Positions 27,207-36,800 of a stretch of DNA of 64,000 nt are shown here, piece after piece. Made by a program: the position numbers and the translations under genes. Positions within the stretch are counted from its first letter, which is position 1; each line of letters begins with the position of its first letter. This DNA comes from Niastella soli (lineage in GTDB: Bacteria > Bacteroidota > Bacteroidia > Chitinophagales > Chitinophagaceae). Under the pieces are notes generated by a model that saw nothing but the letters and a program-made list of their open reading frames with translations, was not told the origin of the DNA and did not search any database. Location of the stretch: assembly GCF_017742245.1 (NCBI RefSeq), contig NZ_JAGHKO010000010.1, forward strand, positions 186,001 through 250,000. Reading direction: 5' to 3'.

Positions 27207-28475
27207 TTATTCTAAGCCTATTTTACTGAGTAATCGGATATTATTGACATTGGAATAATCAAACTGATACAGGCCGTCTTTTGCAATTACCAATGCTTTA
27301 TTGTTCCAGGTAATTACATCATAAGGTTCCATCCCATCTATTTTCTTTATCAGCTTCAGGTCATTGGCATCGGTAGCATCAAATACTTTTATCCCGTCCT
27401 TTCCATCGCAAAGGAATAATACATTCCCTTCTTTACCCAGGCCAAAGGGATTGGTCATACTATACTGCTTTATTAAAGATGGTTTTGACAGGTCTTTTAT
27501 ATCTATTACTTCCAGCTGGTTTACAGTACCGCCACAGCCATTACCTGAACGCAGGGTAACCCAGGCCCTGGTGTCATCGGCTATTACAGGATCGCAACTG
27601 CGAGCGTGTATAAATTCGCCCTGCTTAACCAGGTTGCCTGGCGTGGATACATCATAGATATACATCCCCAGCGCTGACCCTATGAATAATTTGTTTTTGA
27701 ATGGATAGATCGTTTCAATTGTCTGGTTATTATTTATCACTGTTCTATTAACATACTTTGGCACCCTGGGATCGGAAATATTAAAGGCATACAATTCCGC
27801 TTTGGACACAGTATACAGGTGGTCATTAATAAGGGTGAACCGTGCCATGGAACCACCCTGACCAACGGTGGCGCTGTATGTGGGCTGCGCACTGGCACTG
27901 ACCGATGCAAGAAAATCGTAATAAACGTTTGAGTTGGAATAGGCAACCGTGGTATCATGTCGTATCCAGCTTACCGTTACCTTAATGGAGTCAGGCGTAG
28001 AAGGCCGTGTTCCCCCTATAGAATTATAACTATAATAAATATTGCGGTAAGGGAAGGCGTTCTCAGCAAACGTGATAGCGGTTACAGCCCTGGGATCTTT
28101 AATATCAAAGCTTACCAGATCGCTGTATGAATCTGCGAACAATACATTGTTCCTTACAGCCAGATCTTCATTACCGGGAATGGGAATAAACGCAATGTTT
28201 TTGGGCGAAGAAGGGTTGGTGTTGTCAAAAATGTGAATGCCTTCATCAAACTCATTCAGGAAAATGTAATTTCCATAAATGTATATTTTACCGGGGCTTT
28301 TCACTGAGCGTGCCGGGCTGCTTTTCATCTCAGCCCGCACTTCAGGCATCGCTCTGTAAACAGGTGTATACCAGGTATACGAGCGGGTTATTTTTTCTTT
28401 ATCACAACCAGATAAAGAGGCCGTTAGTATCACAGTTATCCATAACTGTAACACTGCCATAAGGTGCCTTTTCAT
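27207..28475 (-). CDS. LVIVD-repeat lipoprotein
   Basis: 422 residues. Lipobox LSGC (Cys about 23) follows a signal peptide. The mature protein is a chain of blades of the form IYIYGNYIFLNEFDEGIHIFDNTNP, DLAVRNNVLFADSYSDLVSFDIKDP, FTLINDHLYTVSKAELYAFNISDP, TIYPFKNKLFIGSALGMYIYDVSTP and similar, typical of LVIVD repeats that form a beta-propeller. Probably attached to the outer membrane facing out or in. It follows the anti-sigma-like gene by 75 bp and is probably in its operon; it may be a target or an input of the sigma factor. Confidence 0.85.
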   Translation of the reverse strand: MKRHLMAVLQLWITVILTASLSGCDKEKITRSYTWYTPVYRAMPEVRAEMKSSPARSVKSPGKIYIYGNYIFLNEFDEGIHIFDNTNPSSPKNIAFIPIPGNEDLAVRNNVLFADSYSDLVSFDIKDPRAVTAITFAENAFPYRNIYYSYNSIGGTRPSTPDSIKVTVSWIRHDTTVAYSNSNVYYDFLASVSASAQPTYSATVGQGGSMARFTLINDHLYTVSKAELYAFNISDPRVPKYVNRTVINNNQTIETIYPFKNKLFIGSALGMYIYDVSTPGNLVKQGEFIHARSCDPVIADDTRAWVTLRSGNGCGGTVNQLEVIDIKDLSKPSLIKQYSMTNPFGLGKEGNVLFLCDGKDGIKVFDATDANDLKLIKKIDGMEPYDVITWNNKALVIAKDGLYQFDYSNVNNIRLLSKIGLE

Positions 28476-28550
28476 AAGCTTAGCTTTTTTATAGCTGACA
28501 AACGTCAGAAAACAAGCGTTGCCTCTTCCCGGATATTTTAGAGATTGCTT

Positions 28551-30299
28551 TTACAATTTGCCCAGTAACATTTTCACACTTACGCCAGCAGACCAGATAT
28601 ACTGCCCGGTGGAAACTTCTTTATCTACCAATCCATTAAGTGCATAGCGCAGATTAGGGCCAACCCAAAGCGGATGTTTGCTCTGTTGTAATAAACCAAC
28701 ACTAAGGCCGGTCACAAAATTGAACTGGGTTTTATTGAACAGGTCGTTATCCTTATAATAAACGCCCTTCAGGCCTTCGTAATGTAAGGCATCTACTGAT
28801 AGCAGACGGGCCATAGAAACACCGGCTTCCAACTGGAACGGCGGCAGGCCTCTTCCTTTATTTATTTGCCAGCTTGCCATTAACGGAATTTCGAGATAAT
28901 GAAAACGATAGGTATATTTCTGACTGGAGGTTGTCATACCCTGGTAATAGGCAGCGCTGCTAATGGTTTGGGCCGTATCGGTGCCCGGATATTTATAATA
29001 TTCAGATACGAGTGCAGCTTGTGAAGTACCCATATTCACTACAATAGGGTTATTGGGTGAATTCACTTTTTGTCCAACCTGGGTATGTACACTTATAGAA
29101 GAATATTCCAGACCCAGTGACAACTTCAATCGTGGGGAAAGTGTGCGTTGAACAAACAACCCTACGGAAAAAGCAACATCAGCCTGAATGGGTGAAGCTT
29201 TCTTAGGCGGTGCGGCGTAAGCCTGCCAGCTTACCAATTGATTATTGGTGCCACTAAAGCTATTTGTACCATTGCTGGGACTTGTACTTGGACTGGCACT
29301 GCTGCGGGCCGACAGGTCTTCTGCAATGAACTTTTCGTTCCCTAACAATCCTTTTAACTGAAAGAGTTTGCTTTCAGTAATACGGGAATACCCTGCATCG
29401 GCCACAACGCCCCAATGCCATAAAGAAGCTTTTTTGCGGATAATAGACGAACCGGAAAGAGCAACAACTGGTCCAGACGGCATCATTTCAGGAGCCATGG
29501 TCTTAAACGGCATAATAACCGCTTTATTGGTGGCAATGGCGCTGTCCAGCATATTCACCCGTATTGGCATAGTGCTGTTCCACGCATTCTCATTGGGTTG
29601 GGCAACTTCAATTACTGGCACTTTTTCCTGATATACCGGCGTCGTTATTGCCATTGCTTCAACCATCCGTTTCTTCTTGTTAGAGCGCTGTTTTTCATAA
29701 GGCAGCTTACTCACAATGACGGGTTCATGCGGATTTGTGTGTCCGCCAATATTATTGGCAAGCGGTTGTTGAACCGGCTTTTTATTTCTTTTTATAGTTG
29801 TTTTGGTAAGGGCGCTGTTATCAGCAGAAGCAACAGCTGGTTGCTTATTTTCTGCTACAGTATGCGGGTTGGTAGTTTCAGCAGTAGCATCAGGTCCTTC
29901 AACGGTTGGTTGTTTTTGCTCACCGTTTGGTGCTATTGAATGCTGGTTATTGTTTTGGCTGGCGGCCGCTGTTTTATCTGTTACCGGTTGTAAGGTGCTT
30001 GATTGACTTGATTGATTAGTAGAATTAGACGATGTTTCAGCGGATTTTATATTTGACAAAGAAGCGACTGTTGTCTGGGTATTCGTTGTAATAGGTGTCT
30101 GAGCTGTATAACGATACAGAATATAGCCACCGGCCGTTACGCAAATAAAAAGCGCAGCCATCCACCACCACAAAAACGGGCGACGGTGTTGATCCTGACG
30201 GATGTTTTTCTCCACCTCCATCCATACGGTATCAGAAGGACGCAGCTTTAGCTCCTGCAGCTTCTGATGTACCTGTTTCTCAAATTCATGGTCGGACAT
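28551..30299 (-). CDS. Anti-sigma-like inner-membrane protein with C-terminal barrel-like domain
   Basis: 582 residues. The cytosolic N-terminus (about 1-42, VHQKLQELKLRPSDTVWMEVEKNIRQ) is followed by one membrane helix (WWWMAALFICVTAGGYILY). Then comes a long Ser/Thr/Asn/Gln-rich linker (about 65-270). The C-terminal part (about 290-582) has strands like WGVVADAGYSRI, DVAFSVGLFVQRTLS, LKLSLGLEYSSISV, YRFHYLEIPLMASWQI, FQLEAGVSMARL and WVGPNLRYALNGL, as in outer-membrane beta-barrel domains. It overlaps the sigma factor gene by 14 bp. Anti-sigma role is inferred from order and topology; no known anti-sigma motif is certain. Confidence 0.7.
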   Translation of the reverse strand: MSDHEFEKQVHQKLQELKLRPSDTVWMEVEKNIRQDQHRRPFLWWWMAALFICVTAGGYILYRYTAQTPITTNTQTTVASLSNIKSAETSSNSTNQSSQSSTLQPVTDKTAAASQNNNQHSIAPNGEQKQPTVEGPDATAETTNPHTVAENKQPAVASADNSALTKTTIKRNKKPVQQPLANNIGGHTNPHEPVIVSKLPYEKQRSNKKKRMVEAMAITTPVYQEKVPVIEVAQPNENAWNSTMPIRVNMLDSAIATNKAVIMPFKTMAPEMMPSGPVVALSGSSIIRKKASLWHWGVVADAGYSRITESKLFQLKGLLGNEKFIAEDLSARSSASPSTSPSNGTNSFSGTNNQLVSWQAYAAPPKKASPIQADVAFSVGLFVQRTLSPRLKLSLGLEYSSISVHTQVGQKVNSPNNPIVVNMGTSQAALVSEYYKYPGTDTAQTISSAAYYQGMTTSSQKYTYRFHYLEIPLMASWQINKGRGLPPFQLEAGVSMARLLSVDALHYEGLKGVYYKDNDLFNKTQFNFVTGLSVGLLQQSKHPLWVGPNLRYALNGLVDKEVSTGQYIWSAGVSVKMLLGKL

Positions 30300-30846
30300 A
30301 CGTTTCCTTTTTTGTTTCTACGCTGGTTTTTTTAAGCCACGTTATCAATAATGCACGGGCGCGGGCATATTGTGACCGGGAAGTACCCTCGTTTATACCT
30401 AGCATTTTTCCAATTTCTACATGTGAAAATCCTTCAACAGCATGCAGGTTGAAAACCGTTTGATAACCTGCGGGCAACTGGCGGATCAACTCAGCCAGGT
30501 CCTTTGCCTGCAACGTCACTTCGGGGTTATCATCTGATACCGGGTGCAGGCTTGATTCAGGAAAGGATAGATCGGTTTGGTACCGGCTGTTCTTTTTGAG
30601 ATAATTTAGGGCTGTATTCACCATGATCCGGCGGATCCACGCGCCTAATTCCCCCTCAAATTTAAACTGGTGCAGGTTGCGGAAGATCTTTATAAACCCT
30701 TCCTGCAGCACATCCTCCGCATCAGCAACAGACTTGGTATAGCGATAACACACCCCTAACATACCCTCAGCAAAATGCTCGTAGAGCTGTCGTTGGGCCT
30801 CCGGCAGCCCCTTCAAACAATCTTTAACCAGCCTGTTATAATCCAT
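30286..30846 (-). CDS. ECF-type RNA polymerase sigma factor
   Basis: 186 residues. Region 2 (CYRYTKSVADAEDVLQEGFIKIFRNLHQF, then GELGAWIRRIMVNTALNYLKK) and region 4 (IRQLPAGYQTVFNLHAVEGFSHVEIGKMLGINEGTSRSQYARARALL) are complete; no region 1 or 3 exists. This is the ECF pattern. It heads a minus-strand operon with an anti-sigma-like protein overlapping by 14 bp and two envelope proteins downstream, and probably controls some of them. It is not of the FecI type placed next to SusC genes. Signal unknown. Confidence 0.93.
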   Translation of the reverse strand: MDYNRLVKDCLKGLPEAQRQLYEHFAEGMLGVCYRYTKSVADAEDVLQEGFIKIFRNLHQFKFEGELGAWIRRIMVNTALNYLKKNSRYQTDLSFPESSLHPVSDDNPEVTLQAKDLAELIRQLPAGYQTVFNLHAVEGFSHVEIGKMLGINEGTSRSQYARARALLITWLKKTSVETKKETYVRP

Positions 30847-30966
30847 TTCTAGTTATGTGGTGACAATAATCGATGTCATACCGTTGCACAAGTTTAACAA
30901 AATGCAATTTTATTATTTATTCAGCTATACTGGAATAGTGTTTATTCTGAATATTTAACTGACAGA

Positions 30967-31044
30967 AGGGCAATGAGCAGTGGGCAACAGGCAATGGGTA
31001 AAACTCAATAACTTAATAACTAAAGAACTAAGAACTTACCTTTG
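30967..31044 (+). promoter_or_regulatory. Word array and -7 box upstream of bioA
   Basis: Words GGGCAATGAGCAGTGGGCAACAGGCAATGGG (split 30968-30999) and AATAACTTAATAACTAAAGAAC (31006-31027) fill the gap. TACCTTTG (31037-31044) is an exact TAnnTTTG -7 box ending 7 nt before the bioA ATG, so transcription would start at or next to the start codon. Confidence 0.55.
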
Positions 31045-31051
31045 CCCCCCT

Positions 31052-32320
31052 ATGGCAACACTTATTGAAAGAGATAAAAAAGCAGTTTGGCATCCCTATA
31101 CGCCACAGAAATCGATGCCGGAACCCATTCCGGTGGTGAAGGGAGAGGGTACCTACATTATCGATGAGCATGGAAAGGCCTATATTGACGCCATCAGCAG
31201 CTGGTGGGTTACCATCCACGGTCACGCCAATACTTACATTGCCGAAAAAATATACGAACAGGCCAAAACCCTGGAACAGGTAATTTTTGCCGGCTTCACC
31301 CATGAACCGGCAGTCAGGCTGGCCGAACGCCTGCTGGAAATTTTACCAGGTGATTTTGCCAAGATCTTTTATTCAGATAATGGTTCTACCGCAGTAGAGG
31401 TGGGTGTTAAAATGGCCCTGCAATACTGGTGGAACAAAGGCAATAGCAAACGCAATAAGATCCTGGCGCTTAACCATTCGTACCATGGCGACACGTTTGG
31501 AACCATGAGCCTGAGTAACCGAAGTGTATTCACCCTCGCCTTCCAGGATAAATTGTTCGATGTTATTTTTACCGATGCCCCTACGAAGGACTCGCCTTTA
31601 TATGACGGTCCCTGGGATGAAATAGCCTGTTTTATTTATGAGCCTATGTTACAGGGAGTTGGCAGCATGAATATGTACGATGCAACCGCCCTGAACAAAC
31701 TACTGCAGCAATGCCATGCCCATGAAGTGATCTGTATTGCCGATGAGGTAATGACAGGTTTTGGCAGGACGGGGAAGTTGTTTTCCAGCCTGTATATGGA
31801 AGAAAAACCGGATATCATTTGTTTGTCAAAAGGGCTCACCGGTGGCACCATGGCACTGGGCGTTACGGCCTGTACCAACAAAATTCACAGCGCCTATGTG
31901 GATGATGACCGTAAGAAAACATTTTTTCATGGACACTCTTTCACGGCCAACCCCCTCGCCTGTGCGGCAGCCCTGGCCAGTATGGACTTACTGTTACAAA
32001 CCGATTGTCAAAATCAAATAGCGCAAATCAGCAGTCTGCAACAACAATTCGTTCAGCAATTAAGTGCTGATGCCCGGTTTGCAACGCGGGTAAAGAACGC
32101 GAGAGCCATTGGCACTATCATGGCGTTTGAAATTGAATCGGGCCGCGATGGATATTTGAATACTATTGGCTGGGAAGTTACGCGCAAAGCGTTGGAACAA
32201 GGAGTGTATTTGCGTCCGCTTGGCAATACCGTATACATTATGCCACCGTATTGCATTACTACCGAACAACTAAGTAAAGTTCACCAGGTTATAATTAATA
32301 TTCTGGAGACAACCGCATAA
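31052..32320 (+). CDS. bioA: Adenosylmethionine-8-amino-7-oxononanoate aminotransferase
   Basis: 422 residues from the ATG at 31052; 24 in-frame residues upstream overlap the promoter and word array and are rejected. AVWHPYTPQKSM, ISSWWVTIHGHAN, SDNGSTAVEVGVKMA, NHSYHGDTFGTMSLS, IADEVMTGFGRTG and the PLP lysine in CLSKGLTGGTM all fit BioA and not other class III aminotransferases. It uses S-adenosylmethionine as amino donor in biotin synthesis. No other bio gene lies in the window. Confidence 0.93.
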   Translation: MATLIERDKKAVWHPYTPQKSMPEPIPVVKGEGTYIIDEHGKAYIDAISSWWVTIHGHANTYIAEKIYEQAKTLEQVIFAGFTHEPAVRLAERLLEILPGDFAKIFYSDNGSTAVEVGVKMALQYWWNKGNSKRNKILALNHSYHGDTFGTMSLSNRSVFTLAFQDKLFDVIFTDAPTKDSPLYDGPWDEIACFIYEPMLQGVGSMNMYDATALNKLLQQCHAHEVICIADEVMTGFGRTGKLFSSLYMEEKPDIICLSKGLTGGTMALGVTACTNKIHSAYVDDDRKKTFFHGHSFTANPLACAAALASMDLLLQTDCQNQIAQISSLQQQFVQQLSADARFATRVKNARAIGTIMAFEIESGRDGYLNTIGWEVTRKALEQGVYLRPLGNTVYIMPPYCITTEQLSKVHQVIINILETTA

Positions 32321-32336
32321 CAAACCTCCTAACATG

Positions 32337-32378
32337 TTAGATGCCAGTAATTGCAGGGTTACAAATACTGGCATCTAA
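32337..32378. terminator. Hairpin between convergent bioA and GNAT genes
   Basis: 13-bp perfect stem TTAGATGCCAGTA / TACTGGCATCTAA with a 16-nt loop, 16 bp after the bioA stop. No strong T tract on either side, so factor-independent termination is likely but not certain. Confidence 0.55.
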
Positions 32379-32404
32379 CTAATAAAGTTCCTTAGCAGGT
32401 AGTC

Positions 32405-32839
32405 TTATACCCCCCAGTCATCAGCAGACAATTCAAAACGCAACTCACCATTGGGCATTTTACCAGCCTCTTTCCAGCCAAAACTCCGGTAAAAGTCGGC
32501 AGCACGCGTGTTGGCGGCGGTACTTAACCAAATGGTATCGGTGGTTTGCGTATAGTACCAGTCGAGCAACATAATAAGCAGCTCCCGGCCAACTCCCTGA
32601 CCTTCAAAGTCGGGTTGTACAAATAAGGCCCAAACATTATGTTTTTCCAGGTCTCCAATGGCAAAACCCACAATCTTATTGTCCATTTCACACACCCAGC
32701 CTTTTCCACGTTTTGACAAAAAATCGATATAATCCTGCTCCGTGACCAATGCCGGGTTAGACAGGGCATTTTCTTTTACAGCCAAACGTACCGCTGACAG
32801 TTGTGGAATATCGGATATAGAGGCTTCTCTGAAATTCAT
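32405..32839 (-). CDS. GNAT-family N-acetyltransferase
   Basis: 144 residues. FREASISDIPQLSAVRLAVKEN opens the fold; VGFAIGDLEKHNVWALFVQPDFEGQGVGRELL contains the acetyl-CoA pyrophosphate loop (QGVGRE, near residues 82-87); ANTRAADFYRSFGWKEAGKMPNG gives the AxxFYxxxGF element. It transfers an acetyl group from acetyl-CoA to an amine; substrate unknown. It lies 10 bp downstream of the SemiSWEET gene, likely on one transcript. Confidence 0.87.
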   Translation of the reverse strand: MNFREASISDIPQLSAVRLAVKENALSNPALVTEQDYIDFLSKRGKGWVCEMDNKIVGFAIGDLEKHNVWALFVQPDFEGQGVGRELLIMLLDWYYTQTTDTIWLSTAANTRAADFYRSFGWKEAGKMPNGELRFELSADDWGV

Positions 32840-32849
32840 GTAATAATTT

Positions 32850-33119
32850 TTATCTGCGTCTTCCTTTTTTAAAAGACCCGATTTTTAGAAAAAAAATTAT
32901 GCCCGACAATGTGGCTGTTACCCCGTTAGCCAGAATTATGGGCGTATCGTGAATATACAACCCATAAACGAACCAAAGGATAGTTCCTGCGAAAAGCATT
33001 GAAAAAGTAACAATTGACAGGTCTCGTGTTGACCTGGTTTTGATTGTTTTATATGCTTGTGGAACATATGCTGCCGTGGTTAGCAGGGCGGCCGTCATTC
33101 CTATGGACGAAATTGTCAT
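32850..33119 (-). CDS. SemiSWEET sugar transporter
   Basis: 89 residues from the ATG at 33119; a TTG at 33128 lies within the promoter box. Three hydrophobic helices make up one SemiSWEET half: SIGMTAALLTTAAYVPQAYKTIKTRST with the PQ-loop motif YVPQ (18-21), LSIVTFSMLFAGTILWFVYGLYI, and PIILANGVTATLSGIIFFLKIG. Homodimers form the bacterial sugar channel. The basic tail KKGRRR is cytosolic. Substrate unknown. Confidence 0.88.
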   Translation of the reverse strand: MTISSIGMTAALLTTAAYVPQAYKTIKTRSTRDLSIVTFSMLFAGTILWFVYGLYIHDTPIILANGVTATLSGIIFFLKIGSFKKGRRR

Positions 33120-33125
33120 ACGCGG

Positions 33126-33133
33126 CAAAAGTA
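33126..33133 (-). promoter_or_regulatory. -7 box of the SemiSWEET gene
   Basis: Reads TACTTTTG on the minus strand (exact TAnnTTTG) and ends only 6 nt before the ATG at 33119, so the transcript would be leaderless or nearly so. Confidence 0.6.
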
Positions 33134-33436
33134 GGCAATCGTTGCAACCCAGAAAATCAATTTGACAGTTTAATTAAGTAAAAAAATCTGAAAAATAGCA
33201 CAATACTATAAGGCTACATTAAAATACAATTAATTCACATTCAAATATATACATATTCTTTACACAATGCCGGCAAGCTTCATTTGTTGATGTACATCAT
33301 TGACCTCTCATAAAAAAACCCTGCTGTAAAAACAGCAGGGTCACTATCATAAATGGAACCAATTTGCTTTTAGTATCTTTTTTTCTCCATGTTCATTTCG
33401 CATATGCGTATATTGCCCAACCCAACGAAAAGATCC
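33134..33436 (-). terminator. Intergenic region with the terminator of the Rhs operon
   Basis: The gap between the SemiSWEET promoter and the immunity gene is AT-rich and non-coding. It contains a perfect 10-bp stem ACCCTGCTGT / ACAGCAGGGT (33318-33327 and 33332-33341), loop AAAA, with a T7 tract on the minus strand, about 95 bp after the immunity gene stop. The same stem core CCCTGC/GCAGGG ends the susCD transcript at 44692. Confidence 0.85.
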
Positions 33437-33883
33437 TTATTCACATTTTTCCAATGCAAGCTTAAATGCTTTAAAAAGTTCATTATTATCAACTGAATTA
33501 ATAACCTTTACCGCATCACTGGTTTTAAAAGTAAACCCGGCACCACTGTTTCCGGTATCGTGTGCTGTTGGAATAAAGACGATGACATTATTATCGCATT
33601 CGACAGAACAATACTTTGTGCTTTTTCTCTTTATTGGTGCCCACGATTTCAAGCCCATGTTTGCCAAAAGTTGCTTATCAAAAGAGCTCCAGTCTTTCGG
33701 GTCAGGCAAACCCATACGACTTTTGGAAAGAGATTCGTTAATTCCATTTATTATTTCTTCAGGGGAAGCATTCACAGGTAAGATCACCACATGTTCATCA
33801 CTTAACCAAAATCCTGCATTTGCTTTTGACTCCGGATGAATGATAATTTTTTCTTTAAGGATATAAATTGACGCCTTTTTCAT
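33437..33883 (-). CDS. Putative immunity protein to the Rhs nuclease toxin
   Basis: 148 residues, no signal peptide, mixed alpha/beta composition (YILKEKIIIHP, FWLSDEHVVILPV, EEIINGINESLSKSR, KKS/TKYCSVECDNNVIVFIP, FTFKTSDAVKVINSV, ELFKAFKLALEKCE). It starts 12 bp after the toxin stop codon on the same strand, the position expected of a cognate immunity protein in Rhs and CDI systems. I recognise no named family with certainty; a CdiI-type immunity protein is the best inference. It should bind and block the C-terminal toxin domain of the preceding gene in the cytosol. Confidence 0.6.
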   Translation of the reverse strand: MKKASIYILKEKIIIHPESKANAGFWLSDEHVVILPVNASPEEIINGINESLSKSRMGLPDPKDWSSFDKQLLANMGLKSWAPIKRKSTKYCSVECDNNVIVFIPTAHDTGNSGAGFTFKTSDAVKVINSVDNNELFKAFKLALEKCE

Positions 33884-33895
33884 AAAATGTAAACT

Positions 33896-36800
33896 TTATT
33901 CAACAAAGCTTATAATAAAATGTATGTTATTCTCTGCGGCATATTGAATAGCCTTTCCAATTTCAGACCATTGCGCTGCCGATCCTTGACCGGGTTGAAG
34001 CCCCAATTGCAATACTCGTCTTGCTATATCTTTAGGATCAACTGTTACCCCTTGTAATTTATAAGGTTTATCAAAAAACATAATATCATCAATATAGCCT
34101 TTAAGCGTACTATAAAGAGAGCCCGAGGTCTTATATGATTTTGCCAGGTCAACACTTTTTATACTCGTTGCAATACCATTTTCAAACCTGTCAAAAGTCT
34201 TGAATGCGTATGGCAAATTCGATCCTAGATATCTTTCAGCCAGTTTCCCCCGCATAGCGTCACCAAATTCCCATATAGAAGTGCCACCACTACCCATATT
34301 GACACCAGCCACACTAAAATAGCCAGCTGTAAACAAGGAAAAAACACCAGTACCAATTTCAGCCACCCCTTGCACCCGGGAAGCTTCTTCCCTTGTGATC
34401 AGATCCTTACCAGTAGCAACTTTACTGGTGCCATGTGCAATCAACCCAACCGGGTTTATATTTCTATTAAACCAATCAAGCCCAGCATAAATATTACCTC
34501 TTCCATTATTGAAATCATTCCAGCCATCCTTTATTTGCGTCCACAACGTCTGCTGCCTCGCCGGTTCCAGCCCATCCAGATCTATTGCGTTTGGAACTTC
34601 ATTTCCAGCAAACTGATAGGGCGTATAATGATAGAACGAATCCGCAATTGGATCTTCACTTAAGAACCTTCCGATTTGCACATCATAATTATTTCGCGCT
34701 CCATATTCGTACCATTCTAATCCACTACCGTCTGAAAATTCATTGTTCGCTAATTCTTTGCCGTTAAAATTATATTTATTTCCCAAAATGCACATGGCCC
34801 CTGAGGAAATGCCTTTCATCGTTAACCCAAACGGATAATAATGCGTTTCTTCCAGCAACGGCCCTGTTATATGGGTCACAGCAAGATTGTCAAAGAACAC
34901 CGGCAAATTACTTTCGTTGCTTACATAAATGTATATATATCCGTTCTTTTTTACCTCAACAGGGGCGTTGATAAACATATCGTGCAGTTTATAACCGCCG
35001 TCTGCCTGAACAGGGTCTGCTCCACCGCTTACGTACCTGAATTGTTCATCAAAAAGCAAGTAATTCAAATAAGCTTTTGCCCGGGTTGGTCCTTCTGTAT
35101 GATTATTAATAAAGTCAAAGATCCCGGTTCCTGTTTGTAACCCTTCAATAGTTGATAAGCCCATAGCTTTTGTAGCAACAGCCTCGCTTCCGGCAAATGC
35201 GGCCAACAATTCGGTAAGGGCTGTAGTGGCAGGGTTTCCGGGACTACTACCGCCCGGCAAATTGTAAAAAGATTGAGCAGAAAACCTCACATTATCACCA
35301 CTCATAACTTTTAGCACAATGCCTAAACCAGTACGTTGTCTCTGCAATCCGCCATGCACCTGGTAAAGCTTTTGCTGGAATTGCGGGTAACCGGCAGCGC
35401 CATTTACCAAGTTTACATCTGTTACCTGTTCGTCATGAATGCTATAAAATTTCTTTTCATCAGCCCTTTTATTTTCCTCCAGCGTAGCAGCAATATAACA
35501 GTTCTCTTTCTCCTCTTCAGTTAATACAACGCGGATATTACCCAGATGGTCTTTGACAAAGTAATCATACACCAATCTGTCTGGTTGTGCTGCACAGGTT
35601 GAAGTGGTTGCTTTTAAGAAGCGTACCCGCCCCTCTTCGTGTTGCAAAAATTGTAACTGATCTGGCGTATTCAAACCTGATAAGGCGTCATTGCTATATG
35701 TTTTGCGTTCATAAACAGCTCCCGAAAGATAAGTTGTAATAGTACTTATATCAGTTGTACAGTTTGTTCCATTATAAGCCACAGTAGCCCCTGTTTCTTC
35801 AATTATCTTTTTCAGCTTATTACCCCTGGCATCATAGGTATAACTGATGGTCCCTCTATTTGAGCCATCATCTTTTTTAACGGTGACCACCGATGGCAAA
35901 TTGAGGTGGTTATAAGCAATATTGCTGATGTGCTTGTTTTTATCCAGGGTCATGTTCCCATTGGCATCATAACTATAGTCATCGGTACCATCATTGTTCC
36001 TGTCATTAAAATCACCCAGCGTGCTGGTATTGGGCGATTGATCGCTTACGCCCCTGAGCACATTGCTGAGGTCGTTCCCGTTAATAGTATAATTATAGGT
36101 CAGTTGATCGATCAGGGCTCCCGGGCTTCCGGCTTTCCAACCCTGTTGTGTCATAGCCAGTAAATTACCATTGGCATCATAGGCACTGGCAGGATTTATA
36201 CCATCACCGACCTTCATACTATAATTCATTTTACTTATGCCCCAGCTGTTAGAATTATCATCCTGCTTAAAATCGCCTTTTAATAAACGACCGCTGTTAT
36301 CGTAGCTATAATCGTACTGGCGGCGAACTCCGTCTCCTCTTGTCTTCCAGATCATACCACTGATATTACCATTATATTGAGACTTTGTATAACCGGTAGA
36401 CGAAGCTGCTGAAACCGTTTTGTCATAGCCCAGCTCCATAGCAAAATAACTGTTGGAAGAAGCGGCATTATCCTGCAGCTCATCCTTATTCACACTGGTG
36501 AGCCAGCCACGAATATTATAGTTGTAATCGAGCTGTTGCAGGCCGGCATTGTTGTGGTAAGCCGGCGATACTATTTTTCTTTTTAACAGACCAATTGCAT
36601 CATATTCATTTTTAGCGATGGTGGTCCAGTTGGCAGGCAGGGCGCCGCCATTCACCAGACTATTAGCAAATTTCTTATCAATCCTTGCTACCCGGCCCAA
36701 TTCATCATAGATCATTTTGGTAAGCACCAGGTTGGTTTGCGCATCGTTACCCGCCTTTTGTTGATTAACCACCGTCATCAGGGGCTGGCCGGTGAAACTG

